Assembly: GCA_900110395.1 (NCBI GenBank)
Contig: FODP01000003.1
Location: forward strand, 372,001 to 436,000
Reading direction: 5' to 3'
Source: Rhodospirillales bacterium URHD0017
GTDB lineage: Bacteria; Pseudomonadota; Alphaproteobacteria; Reyranellales; Reyranellaceae
DNA: 64,000 nt
In this document: piece by piece, positions 54,184 to 62,636 of the stretch
Position numbering within the stretch: position 1 is the first letter of the stretch
Layout: each line of letters starts with the position of its first letter
Translations under genes and position numbers: made by a program
The notes under the pieces: model-generated
The model's input: the letters and a program-made list of their open reading frames with translations, nothing else
Databases searched by the model: none
What the model was told of the DNA's origin: nothing

Positions 54184-55950
54184 ATGGATCGCATCAGCTC
54201 CTACGCCAAAAGGCCGGTTGCCTTCTTGCTGCGCTATGTGCGCCGGCGCCCGCTATCGCATGCCGCGATTCTCGCGGCGGTGATCGGTGCCGTCGCCTGC
54301 TCGGTGAGCTCGCAATACGGCGTGAAGTTCCTGGTCGACGCACTGGCGGGCAGCACGTCCGACGGCACCATCTGGCTCGCCTTCGCGCTGCTGGTGACGT
54401 TGATCGCCGGCGACAACCTTTTGTGGCGCCTGGCGGGCTGGATCACCAGCTATGCCTTCGTCGGCGTCACCGGCGACCTGCGTGGCGAGCTCTTCCGCCA
54501 TCTCACGGGACACGCGCCGAACTATTTCTCCCAGCGCCTGGCGGGAACGCTGACGGGCCGGATCACGGCGACGTCGAATGCCGCATTCGCGGTGGAGAAT
54601 CTTTTCATCTGGAACGTGCTGCCGCCCTGCCTGGCAACGATGTTCGCCATCGCCTATCTCGCCGTCGTCAGCGTGCCCATGGCGGCGGCTCTCACGGCGA
54701 TTGCCGCCCTCGTCATGCTGCTGCTGTTCAAGCTCGCGGCGCGCGGCGCGCCCTTGCATCACGGATTCGCCAATCGCGCGGCCAAGGTCGAAGGCGAGCT
54801 GGCCGACGTCATCGGCAACATGCCGCTGGTCCGCACCTTCGGCGCCATCCATCGCGAGCACAGCCGGTTCGACCGCACCGTCGGCCGCGAGCTGACGGCG
54901 CGGCGTCGCAGCCTGCAGTATCTCGAGCGGCTGCGGCTCGTGCATGCCGTGCTGACCATCGTGCTGACCGTGGCAGTGCTGGCCTGGGCGATCGTGCTGT
55001 GGCAGCGCGGCCAGGCGAGCGCCGGCGACGTCGTGCTGGTGTGCACCTTGGGCTTCACCGTGCTGCATGCCACGCGCGACCTCGCGGTAGCGATGGTCGA
55101 CGTCACGCAACACATGGCGCGCCTGGCCGAGGCCATCGGCACCCTGCTGCAGGAGCACGAGCTGCGCGAGCATCCCAAGGCGGTGCCGCTGGCGCGCCGG
55201 CGCGAAGGCACGTCGCAGGCGGCGTTCGAGGACGTGGCTTTCAGCTACCCGGGCGGCCGCAAGGTGTTCGAGAATTTCACGCTCGACGTCGCCGCCGGCC
55301 GCCGCACCGGCCTGGTCGGCCCGTCAGGCAGCGGCAAGTCGACGGCGCTCGCCCTGCTGCAGCGCTTCCACGACCTCGATCGCGGCCGCATCCTGATCGA
55401 CGATCAGGACATCGCCCACATCACCCAGGAGAGCCTGCGCCGCGCCATCTCCTTCGTGCCGCAGGACATCTCGCTGTTGCACCGCTCGATCCTGGAGAAC
55501 GTCCGCTACGGCCGGCCCGAGGCCTCCGACCGTGAGGTCAAGGCGGCGGCCGAAGCGGCGCGCTGCGATTTCATCGAGGGGCTGCCCAACGGCTACTCGA
55601 CCATCGTCGGCGACCGCGGCACGCGCCTGTCGGGCGGCCAGCGCCAGCGCATCGCCGTCGCCCGCGCGCTCCTGAAGGACTCGCCGATCGTGCTGCTCGA
55701 CGAGGCGACGTCGTCGCTCGACAGCGAGGCTGAGGAGATGATCCGTCAGGCGCTCGACCGGCTGATGCAGGGCCGCACCGTGATCGCCATCGCCCACCGC
55801 CTGTCGACCTTGCGCGCCTTCGACCGCATCGTCTTCCTCGAGCACGGGCGCGTGCTGCAGGACGGCCCACCCGACGAGCTGATGCGCCGCCGCGGCCCTT
55901 ATCGCGCCTTGGTCGAGAGCGAGGTGGCGCGCCTGCGCCAGGCGGCCTGA
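54184..55950 (+). CDS. ABC exporter, fused permease-ATPase half-transporter
   Basis: This 588-residue inner-membrane protein has six transmembrane segments in the first 320 residues (for example ALLVTLIAGDNLLWRL and LTIVLTVAVLAWAIVLW). The ATPase domain then has Walker A GPSGSGKST (379-387), signature LSGGQ (482-486) and Walker B IVLLDEATSSLD (about 502). It would work as a homodimer, exporting lipid, peptide or drug. MsbA/LipidA-exporter-type layout fits, and a lipid-linked role is tempting beside the divergent betaine-lipid operon, but this is unproven. The alkylation-repair genes follow downstream. Confidence 0.92.
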   Translation: MDRISSYAKRPVAFLLRYVRRRPLSHAAILAAVIGAVACSVSSQYGVKFLVDALAGSTSDGTIWLAFALLVTLIAGDNLLWRLAGWITSYAFVGVTGDLRGELFRHLTGHAPNYFSQRLAGTLTGRITATSNAAFAVENLFIWNVLPPCLATMFAIAYLAVVSVPMAAALTAIAALVMLLLFKLAARGAPLHHGFANRAAKVEGELADVIGNMPLVRTFGAIHREHSRFDRTVGRELTARRRSLQYLERLRLVHAVLTIVLTVAVLAWAIVLWQRGQASAGDVVLVCTLGFTVLHATRDLAVAMVDVTQHMARLAEAIGTLLQEHELREHPKAVPLARRREGTSQAAFEDVAFSYPGGRKVFENFTLDVAAGRRTGLVGPSGSGKSTALALLQRFHDLDRGRILIDDQDIAHITQESLRRAISFVPQDISLLHRSILENVRYGRPEASDREVKAAAEAARCDFIEGLPNGYSTIVGDRGTRLSGGQRQRIAVARALLKDSPIVLLDEATSSLDSEAEEMIRQALDRLMQGRTVIAIAHRLSTLRAFDRIVFLEHGRVLQDGPPDELMRRRGPYRALVESEVARLRQAA

Positions 55951-55996
55951 AATCAGGCACTTGACGGGATGACTGGTTAGGTGGACCGTGCGGACC

Positions 55997-56545
55997 ATGT
56001 CCGCCCAAGCGTTCGCCCTTTTCGATTCGCCGATCGGCAGCTGCGGCATCGCCTGGAATGCCAAGGGCATTGCCGGCTTCCACCTGCCCTTGGCGACCAC
56101 CGATGCCACGCGCCGGCGGCTGCATCAGCGCTGGGCGGGCGCTGTGGAGAGCACCCCGCCACCTGGCGTACAGCGCGTCATCGATCGCGTGCTGGCGCTC
56201 CTGAACGGCGCAGCGATCGACCTCACCGACATCCCGGTCGACCTCGACGACGCACCCGAATTCCATCGCCGGGTCTACGAGGTCGCGCGCACCATCCCGC
56301 CCGGTCGGACCATGACCTATGGCGAGATCGCCAAGCGTCTCGGTACGCCGCACGAATCACGCGAGGTCGGCCAGGCGCTCGGCCGCAATCCCGTCGCCAT
56401 CATCGTACCCTGCCATCGCGTGCTGGGCGCCGACGGCAAGATGGGCGGCTTTTCCGCGAGCGGCGGCGTCGCCACCAAGCGGCGTATCCTTGAGATCGAA
56501 GGTGCCGCCGCGCTATCCGCCGGCCCATTGTTCGAGCAGCGATGA
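55997..56545 (+). CDS. Methylated-DNA-protein-cysteine methyltransferase (Ogt/MGMT)
   Basis: This 182-residue protein repairs O6-alkylguanine by moving the alkyl group to its own cysteine. The active-site motif is PCHRV with the acceptor C139, preceded by TIPPGRTMTYGEIAKRLG and AVGQALGRNP-like EVGQALGRNPVAIIV. The last stretch GGFSASGGVATKRRILEIEG completes the family. ATG at 55997 is used; a GTG three codons upstream is possible. The stop overlaps the glycosylase start (ATGA), so the two repair proteins are made together. Confidence 0.92.
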   Translation: MSAQAFALFDSPIGSCGIAWNAKGIAGFHLPLATTDATRRRLHQRWAGAVESTPPPGVQRVIDRVLALLNGAAIDLTDIPVDLDDAPEFHRRVYEVARTIPPGRTMTYGEIAKRLGTPHESREVGQALGRNPVAIIVPCHRVLGADGKMGGFSASGGVATKRRILEIEGAAALSAGPLFEQR

Positions 56546-57171
56546 CGGGCTTCGGCTTCGACCCCAGGCGCGCCGTCGCCCATCTCCGCAAGGCCGACCC
56601 CGCGCTGGCCGGGGTGATTGGCGCAGTCGGGCCGTTCGTCATGCAGCTGAAAGCCTCGCGCAGCCTGTTCGGCGCACTGGCCGAAGCCATCGTCTACCAG
56701 CAGCTTTCCAACAAGGCAGCCGCCACCATCTACGGCCGCATCGAAGCGCTCTACCCGCGTGCCAAGCAGGGTTTCACGCCGGCGCACATCAAGCGCACGG
56801 CCGACGACAAGCTGCGCGGCGTCGGCCTGTCGCGCGCCAAGGTGCTGGCCTTGCGCGATCTTGCGGACAAGGTCGCAACGCAGCGCCTGCCGACGCTCGA
56901 TGAGGCCCATCTGCTGGACGATGCCAAGCTGATCGCACGGCTGATCGAGGTGCGCGGCATAGGCCGCTGGAGCGCGGAGATGTTCCTGATGTTCCGGCTG
57001 GGCCGGCCCGACGTGCTGCCGGTCGACGACTACAGCCTGCGCAAGGCCTATGCGACAGCGTTTCGCAAGCGCAAGCTGCCGTCGCCCGAGGCGCTTGCAA
57101 AGGCCGGCGAGAAATGGCGGCCTTTTCGCACGGTCGCGAGCTGGTACCTGTGGCAGACATTGAACACGTGA
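56542..57171 (+). CDS. DNA-3-methyladenine glycosylase II (AlkA-type)
   Basis: This 209-residue HhH-GPD glycosylase removes alkylated bases. Visible landmarks: LFGALAEAIVYQQLSNKAAATIYGRIEAL near residue 40, helix-hairpin-helix IEVRGIGRWSAEMFLMF near 135, and RPDVLPVDDYSLRKAYA with the catalytic aspartate. The length fits the short AlkA/MAG branch. Its start overlaps the methyltransferase stop by four bases (ATGA). Together the pair covers the two main alkyl lesions, O6-guanine and N3-adenine. Confidence 0.93.
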   Translation: MTGFGFDPRRAVAHLRKADPALAGVIGAVGPFVMQLKASRSLFGALAEAIVYQQLSNKAAATIYGRIEALYPRAKQGFTPAHIKRTADDKLRGVGLSRAKVLALRDLADKVATQRLPTLDEAHLLDDAKLIARLIEVRGIGRWSAEMFLMFRLGRPDVLPVDDYSLRKAYATAFRKRKLPSPEALAKAGEKWRPFRTVASWYLWQTLNT

Positions 57172-57226
57172 AGCTTCGTTCATGCGTGCCACTGGAGTGA
57201 CACGGTCGCCGTGACATAATCGGCGC

Positions 57227-58621
57227 ATGGCACTGCCTTTCTCCAACACCGTCGACCGTACCCTCGAACGCCTGCGCAACGCTTTCGTCGAAACCGCCCG
57301 CGGGGCACGCGAAGTCGTGGGCGCACCGCTCCGGCCCGATCTGCCCGCCGACGACATCCCGCGCCTGAAGAGCCGCATCGACGCCTGCCTGGAAGGCAAA
57401 GGCGGCGAAACGGCGCGGCGCGGCCGCGCGGCGGAGCTGGGACAGGCTTATCTCTCGCTGTCGCCGGCGGGCCGCAAGAAATTCCTGGTGACGCTCGCCA
57501 ACGACTACGGCCTGCCACGCGACGCCGCCGTGGCCGCAGTCGAACGCTGGCGCGCCTCCAAGGAGCCGCCGCGGGCCCTCGTGCGCGCGCTCGAGCCGCC
57601 GGCGGTGCGCCTGCTGCGCGAATTCGTCGGCGTGCCGCAGGGCGTGAAGTTCGTCGTCGATCTGCGCGCCGAGCTCTTGGCCCTGGGCAAGAGCGATGCC
57701 GCCGCGCGGGCGCTGAGCGAGGACCTGCGGCCGCTGCTCAGCGCCTGGTTCGATGTCGGCTTCCTCGATCTCGTGCGCATCGACTGGAAGGCCTCGGCAG
57801 CGCTGCTCGAGAAGCTGGTCGACTACGAGGCCGTCCACGCCATCCGGTCCTGGCGGGATCTCAAGAACCGGCTGGATTCGGACCGCCGCTGCTTTGCCTT
57901 CTTCCATCCGCGCATGCCCGACGAGCCCTTGATCTTCGTCGAGGTGGCCCTGGTCGACGGCATGGCGGGCAACGTGCAGCGCCTGCTCGACGCACGCGCC
58001 GAGACGAGCGATCCCAAGCACGCCAACACCGCGATCTTCTATTCGATCTCGAACTGCCAGCAGGGCCTGGCCGGCATCAGCTTCGGCAACTTCCTGATCA
58101 AGCGCGTGGCCGAGCAGCTCGCGCGCGACCTGCCCAACATCAAGGACTTCGCCACCCTCTCGCCGATCCCCGGCCTGCGCCACCACGTCGATGGCCGTCT
58201 CAAGAACGAGGGCGATAGCGCGCTGACCGCGTCGGAGATCGCCTCGCTGGTGCCGGTGACCAACCAGGCCGCCGGCGCCGCGGCTGTGCGCCAGCTGCTC
58301 GACCGACCGACCTGGTGGGATGTGCCCGCGATCGACAAGGCGCTGCGCCCCATCCTGTCGCGTCTCGCGGCGCGCTATCTCACCACCACCGACGAGAGGG
58401 GCCGCGCGCTCGATCGCGTGGCCCATTTCCATCTCGGCAACGGCGCCGTCGTCGAGCGGCTGAACTGGCTCGCCGATACCAGCACCAACGGGCTGAAACA
58501 GTCCTACGCCATGATGGTGAACTACCGCTACAAGCTGGGCGACGTCAGCGCCAACCACGAGGCCTACGCCACCGGCAAGATCGTCGCCAGCCGCGACGTG
58601 CGGGCGCTCGCCAAGGGCTAA
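57227..58621 (+). CDS. Malonyl-CoA decarboxylase
   Basis: This 464-residue enzyme turns malonyl-CoA into acetyl-CoA and carbon dioxide. The N-terminal helical domain covers about residues 1-165 (FLVTLANDYGLPRDAAVAAVERW). The catalytic GNAT-like domain has RCFAFFHPRMPDEPLIFVEVALVDGMA, YSISNCQQGLAGISFGNFLIKRVAEQL and NIKDFATLSPIPGLRHHVD, with the conserved serine and histidine. The end has HFHLGNGAVVERLNWLAD. The length matches the bacterial form. It stands alone and would drain malonyl-CoA or support malonate use. Confidence 0.94.
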   Translation: MALPFSNTVDRTLERLRNAFVETARGAREVVGAPLRPDLPADDIPRLKSRIDACLEGKGGETARRGRAAELGQAYLSLSPAGRKKFLVTLANDYGLPRDAAVAAVERWRASKEPPRALVRALEPPAVRLLREFVGVPQGVKFVVDLRAELLALGKSDAAARALSEDLRPLLSAWFDVGFLDLVRIDWKASAALLEKLVDYEAVHAIRSWRDLKNRLDSDRRCFAFFHPRMPDEPLIFVEVALVDGMAGNVQRLLDARAETSDPKHANTAIFYSISNCQQGLAGISFGNFLIKRVAEQLARDLPNIKDFATLSPIPGLRHHVDGRLKNEGDSALTASEIASLVPVTNQAAGAAAVRQLLDRPTWWDVPAIDKALRPILSRLAARYLTTTDERGRALDRVAHFHLGNGAVVERLNWLADTSTNGLKQSYAMMVNYRYKLGDVSANHEAYATGKIVASRDVRALAKG

Positions 58622-58689
58622 TTGCCAAAGCGCGAATGTAGACAGGACCTACAACTTATGGGCTAGTCGGCAATGATCGGGGGGATCAT

Positions 58690-60096
58690 ATGACCGACAC
58701 CGGCGAAAGCGCCGTGCGTGCCAAGGCGACCAAGCGGATCATCCTGCTGCTCGATGGCACCTGGAACGACATGGACTTCGGCCACACTGATACAAATATA
58801 GTCAGGTTGCAGGAAATCATCACTGGCAGTCTGGCCGAGCGAGAGCGCTGCCACCGCAACCAGCCGCTCAATCCGACGAAAGTAGCGACTTCCTATGGCG
58901 ACCCGGATGGACCCGAGAACATCGTCTTCTACGAGCGCGGCGTAGGTACCGGCTGGCGCGATCGCTTCAAGGGCGGCATCTTCGGCGTCGGGCTCGATGA
59001 CAAGGTACGCAATGCCTACCGATTTCTCGCCTACCACTATGAAGAGGGTGCCCAGGTCTTCATATTCGGGTTTTCGCGCGGCTCCTACACGGCGCGCTCA
59101 CTGATCGGCTGGATCGCCTCGGCAGGTCTGTTGCGGCGAGAAACCTGCACGGAAGAGAACGAGTGGGCGGCGTGGCGCTACTACCGCACGCCACCGGCAC
59201 AGCGGCTGTCGGGCACCTGGACGGCGCTTGGTGATCTCGTCCATCCGCGCTCGAAGGTCGAGATTGCCTGTGTCGGCGTATTCGATACGGTGGGCGCACT
59301 GGGCATCCCGTTGTCGCGGTTTAGCCAATTCAACCGAGACCAGTACGAATTCCATGATGTCGAACTGTCATCGATAACCCGGCTGAACCTCCACGCCATC
59401 GCCCTCGACGAACATCGTCGACCATTCGAGGCGAGCCCGTGGCGCAAGCCGAAATTCAAGCGCTTCGCCAGTTTCACCGAGCAGGTCTGGTTTTCCGGCG
59501 TTCATTCCGATGTAGGAGGTGGGTACGTACCGGGCGAAGATCGAAACTCAAGCGCCAAACAGGCGCTGGACGACATCACGCTCGACTGGATGCTGAAGAA
59601 CGTGAAAGCTCGCTACCACGATTTTCCGGTCGACCACTATCAAAGCTATCCGGGCAACGAAGATCGCTGGCCGACGACGGGCCCAGGCTGGGAGATGGCG
59701 GCGCAGCACGAATCTCGGCGGCACATCTATCGGCTAATGCCACTGACGCTTCGCTCGGTCGGCAACTACCCCCTGACGCCGCTGTCCTGGCGACAATACA
59801 ACGGCTGCTACAACAGGCACGCAGTCGCGATGTGGGAGAAGGTCCACATCTCCGCCATTGCCAGACTCGGTCAGACGGTACCGATGGCCGGGAAGAACCG
59901 CCGGTATCTTGCGCACAACCTTATTGCAGCATTGCCGACCATACGCGCGACCTATCACGATCAACAGGTCCCAGCGCGCACCAACGCCGAGATTCGAGTC
60001 GTTGACTGGGATGGGATGCAGTTCGATCCGAACGATCCGGAGGACTGCGCGGCCGTTCTGGAGCTGGTCAACCAGACCGCCGAACGGTTGAAATAA
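58690..60096 (+). CDS. DUF2235 alpha/beta-hydrolase-like protein
   Basis: This 468-residue protein carries the DUF2235 (Tle-like/T6SS-associated phospholipase-like) fold: KRIILLLDGTWNDMDFGHTDTNIVRLQE at the start, then VFIFGFSRGSYTARSLIGWIAS, with the GFSRGS nucleophile elbow at residues 127-132. Other landmarks are CVGVFDTVGALGIPLSRF and VWFSGVHSDVGGGYV (the histidine/aspartate region). Such proteins are lipases or esterases, some used as type VI toxins, but no type VI genes or immunity partner are here. Codon use is more A+T-rich than neighbours. A hairpin follows at 60195. Confidence 0.85.
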   Translation: MTDTGESAVRAKATKRIILLLDGTWNDMDFGHTDTNIVRLQEIITGSLAERERCHRNQPLNPTKVATSYGDPDGPENIVFYERGVGTGWRDRFKGGIFGVGLDDKVRNAYRFLAYHYEEGAQVFIFGFSRGSYTARSLIGWIASAGLLRRETCTEENEWAAWRYYRTPPAQRLSGTWTALGDLVHPRSKVEIACVGVFDTVGALGIPLSRFSQFNRDQYEFHDVELSSITRLNLHAIALDEHRRPFEASPWRKPKFKRFASFTEQVWFSGVHSDVGGGYVPGEDRNSSAKQALDDITLDWMLKNVKARYHDFPVDHYQSYPGNEDRWPTTGPGWEMAAQHESRRHIYRLMPLTLRSVGNYPLTPLSWRQYNGCYNRHAVAMWEKVHISAIARLGQTVPMAGKNRRYLAHNLIAALPTIRATYHDQQVPARTNAEIRVVDWDGMQFDPNDPEDCAAVLELVNQTAERLK

Positions 60097-60314
60097 GCGT
60101 CCTACTTGTTCACGAATGCCGTGCGCAGGTCCTTGAAATGCGACAGCAACGACAATGCGTGTCCGTCGGCTTGGCGCGCATTCAACCGGGCACGACCGTC
60201 CGGCCGGGCAGCCGGACGGTGCGCGAAAGTGTCTGATCAACGATGCAAAGAGCGGCGCCATAGCGAAGAGGCGCGACGGCCATTATAACTTCAGTTCTTA
60301 TCCGTGTCAACAGC
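60097..60314. other. Intergenic region after the DUF2235 gene
   Basis: This 218-base gap separates the convergent DUF2235 and DUF3592 genes. It holds a hairpin (60195-60220). It also holds a short minus-strand open stretch ending at 60102 that reads LSLLSHFKDLRTAFVNK and could be a degraded gene end. I find nothing else there. Confidence 0.3.
60195..60220. terminator. Hairpin between convergent genes
   Basis: Nine-base perfect arms ACCGTCCGG (60195-60203) and CCGGACGGT (60212-60220) flank an eight-base loop. No T-run follows on either side; it may still stop both convergent transcripts. Confidence 0.5.
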
Positions 60315-60851
60315 CTAGAGAGAAGTACCGTCGCGTTGCGCCTTGGCGATTCGTTCGGTGGCACCCTCCTCGTTCATGGCGCCGATGCCCTGCGCGGCCT
60401 TGGTCCTCACCCACCAGCCGACCAGCAGCATGAAGGCACCGATGCCCGACAGCACGAGCGCGACCGAGCTCGGTCCCGGCTCGAGGTAGGAGACGGCGGG
60501 ATGAGCGGGGTCGTAGGCGACCTTGGCTTGCGAGCCGACGGGATGGCGTTCCCTCATCTTCGCCGCACCGGCGGAGTTCTGCATTCCGAAGTCGTAGGGC
60601 TCGACACCGCCTGCCACATAGTCGCGGTCGCTGACGCGATACTGGTAGAGGACATGGAAGCTGTTCCAGCCATCCTCGATCGAGCGGCCGTCAGGGCCGC
60701 GCCGCGTGCTGGTCTGGCGCAGCAGCTCGGCGCTGGTGATGGTGGCATCCGCGCGCGGCCATTTCAGCGTCAGCGCGCCCATGACGACGCCGTAGGCGCC
60801 CAGGCCGAAGATCGCCAGGGCCAGCACCATGAGATTGCGGCCGAACGCCAT
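60315..60851 (-). CDS. DUF3592 membrane protein
   Basis: This 178-residue protein has an N-terminal transmembrane helix (NLMVLALAIFGLGAYGVVMGAL) and a second one late (SSVALVLSGIGAFMLLVGWWV). Between them is the DUF3592 region: TITSAELLRQTSTRRGPDGRS, then NSFHVLYQYRVSDRDYVAGGV and HPVGSQAKVAYDPAHPAVSYLEPG, the typical PG-x-x-x-x-V-x-Y-N/D-P motif. It would lie in the inner membrane with the middle domain exposed. The function is unknown. ATG at 60851 is used. The gene is 53 bases downstream of the SMP-30 gene. Confidence 0.82.
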   Translation of the reverse strand: MAFGRNLMVLALAIFGLGAYGVVMGALTLKWPRADATITSAELLRQTSTRRGPDGRSIEDGWNSFHVLYQYRVSDRDYVAGGVEPYDFGMQNSAGAAKMRERHPVGSQAKVAYDPAHPAVSYLEPGPSSVALVLSGIGAFMLLVGWWVRTKAAQGIGAMNEEGATERIAKAQRDGTSL

Positions 60852-60904
60852 GCCACCGCGATTGGGGACGACTTTCTTCGATCGCCCGCGCGCCACGGCC
60901 GGTC

Positions 60905-61837
60905 CTATTTGTTCAGGTACTCGAGCTTCAGGCCCGGCCGCGGCCATTCGAAGCTCACCAGCTTGCCGGTGAGCGAGAGCGTGGCGAAGGCCGTGCGCAG
61001 ATCGTTGCCGCCGAAGCAGACGTTGGTGACCATCGCGTCGGGCAGCTTGTACTGCGTCACCGACTTGCCGTCGGGCGAGATGTCGGAGACCGCGCCGGTG
61101 ATCAGCGTGGCGACACAGATATGGCCTGCCGAATCGACGGCGAGGGAATCGAACATCTGGTAGCCGCCGAGGCCCACGACCACGCGGCCCTTCTCGCCGC
61201 GGTACGGTCCGTTGGCCGACTTGATCTCGCCCGGCGCGGAGAGCTCGAACGACCAGCAGCGCGCGGTCGGCGTCTCGACGACATAGAGCGTCCTGCCGTC
61301 GGGCGAGAGGCCGCAACCGTTCGGCCGCTCCAGCGGGAAGATCTTCTCCTCGATCTTCGATCCGTCGGCCTTGGCGTAGTAGACGGCACCGCGGTCGTTG
61401 TCGCGCTCGCGCGTCTTGCCCAAGTCGGTGAACCAGAAGCCGCCGGCATCGTCGAACACCAGGTCGTTGGGCCCGTTCAGCTTGCGGCCGTCGCACGAAT
61501 CATAAAGCGTCTCGAACTTGCCGGTCTCAGGATCGACCACCTGGATCGAGCCGCCCTTGTAGTCGGCCGGCACGGTGCCCGGAAACATGCGGCCGTCCGG
61601 CCGCTCGATCCAGTTGAAGCCGCCGTTGTTGGTCACGTAGATCTTGCCCTTGGGGCCCATGGCCGCGCCGTTGGGCCCGCCGCCGAGCTTGGCGATGACG
61701 TGCTGTTTGCCGTCGGGCATGACGCGGGTCAGCGTCTGGCGGGCGATCTCGACCAGGATCACCGAGCCGTCGGGCATGGCGACGGGGCCTTCGGGGAATT
61801 TCAGGCCCGAGGTGATCTCCTTGTGCGGTGTCGTCAT
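60905..61837 (-). CDS. SMP-30/gluconolactonase-family lactonase
   Basis: This 310-residue six-bladed beta-propeller hydrolase has the opening GLKFPEGPVAMPDGSVILVEI with the metal-binding glutamate. The conserved NGPNDLVFDDAGGFWFTDLG has asparagine and aspartate ligands. Then ERPNGCGLSPDGRTLYVVET and a late VTNVCFGG follow. It opens sugar or other lactones. Two enoyl-CoA hydratase genes end nine bases upstream, so the three look co-transcribed and the lactonase may belong to the same catabolic route. The substrate is not known. Confidence 0.9.
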   Translation of the reverse strand: MTTPHKEITSGLKFPEGPVAMPDGSVILVEIARQTLTRVMPDGKQHVIAKLGGGPNGAAMGPKGKIYVTNNGGFNWIERPDGRMFPGTVPADYKGGSIQVVDPETGKFETLYDSCDGRKLNGPNDLVFDDAGGFWFTDLGKTRERDNDRGAVYYAKADGSKIEEKIFPLERPNGCGLSPDGRTLYVVETPTARCWSFELSAPGEIKSANGPYRGEKGRVVVGLGGYQMFDSLAVDSAGHICVATLITGAVSDISPDGKSVTQYKLPDAMVTNVCFGGNDLRTAFATLSLTGKLVSFEWPRPGLKLEYLNK

Positions 61838-61846
61838 GCTTCCCCC

Positions 61847-62635
61847 TTACTTGCCCTTGAAGTTGGGCTTGCGCTTGGCGAGGAAGGCCAGAACGCCTTC
61901 CTTGAAATCTTCGCTGCGGCCGAGCTCGCGCTGGAAGTCGCGCTCGAGGTCTAGCTGCTGGCCGAGCGGATTGCCCGAGGCGCGGTTCATCGCCTCCTTG
62001 ATGCGCGCCAGCGACAAGGTCGGTCCGTCGGCCAGGCCACGCGCCACCTCGGTCGCGGTCTTCATCAATTCGCCATCCTCGACGACGTCCCAGATCAGGC
62101 CCCATTCCTTGGCCTGCCCGGCGCTGATCTTGGGCGCCAGCATGGCGAGCGCACGCGCCCGCTGTTCGCCGACCAGGCGCGGCAGGAACCAGGTGCTGCC
62201 GCCGTCGGGCAGGAGGCCGATGCGCGCGAAAGCCTGCAGGAAGCTCGCGGACTTGGCAGCGATCGCGATGTCGGCCGCAAGCGCGAAGCTCATGCCGACG
62301 CCGGCCGCCGGTCCATTGACCGCGGCCACGATTGGCTTGGGCACCGAACGCATGAGCCGGATCACCGGATTGAAGAACTTGTCGAGCGCCGAGCCGGAAT
62401 CGGCGGTGGCGCTGCGGTCGCGGTCGGGATCGCTGAGGTCTGCGCCGGCGCAGAAACCGCGGCCGGCGCCGGTCAGCAGCACAGCCCGCACCGAGCCATC
62501 GACGGCAAGCGCCTCCCAGCAATCCTTCAGCTCGGCGATCATCTTGCGCGACACGGCATTGAGCTTGTCGGGCGCATTGAGCGTCAGCGTGGCCAGGCCC
62601 TGGTCGTGGGCGACGGTGATGGTGGTGTAGCTCAT
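61847..62635 (-). CDS. Enoyl-CoA hydratase/isomerase (copy 2 in tandem)
   Basis: This 262-residue crotonase-fold protein has the oxyanion-hole regions GAGRGFCAGADLS and AAVNGPAAGVGMSFALAADIA. An acidic residue in GLLPDGGSTWFLPR suggests hydratase/isomerase activity. It is homologous to the protein encoded just upstream, with matching ends KEGVLAFLAKRKPNF and KEGVSAFLAKRPPQF, and probably arose by duplication. One base separates the two genes. It fits a PaaG-type isomerase, but such calls often fail without kinetics. Confidence 0.9.
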   Translation of the reverse strand: MSYTTITVAHDQGLATLTLNAPDKLNAVSRKMIAELKDCWEALAVDGSVRAVLLTGAGRGFCAGADLSDPDRDRSATADSGSALDKFFNPVIRLMRSVPKPIVAAVNGPAAGVGMSFALAADIAIAAKSASFLQAFARIGLLPDGGSTWFLPRLVGEQRARALAMLAPKISAGQAKEWGLIWDVVEDGELMKTATEVARGLADGPTLSLARIKEAMNRASGNPLGQQLDLERDFQRELGRSEDFKEGVLAFLAKRKPNFKGK

Positions 62636-62636
62636 G

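Noticed and set aside
60102..60200. Minus-strand gene end reading LSLLSHFKDLRTAFVNK
   Set aside because: Short, without a family match or start, and it runs through a hairpin; it could be a chance frame.
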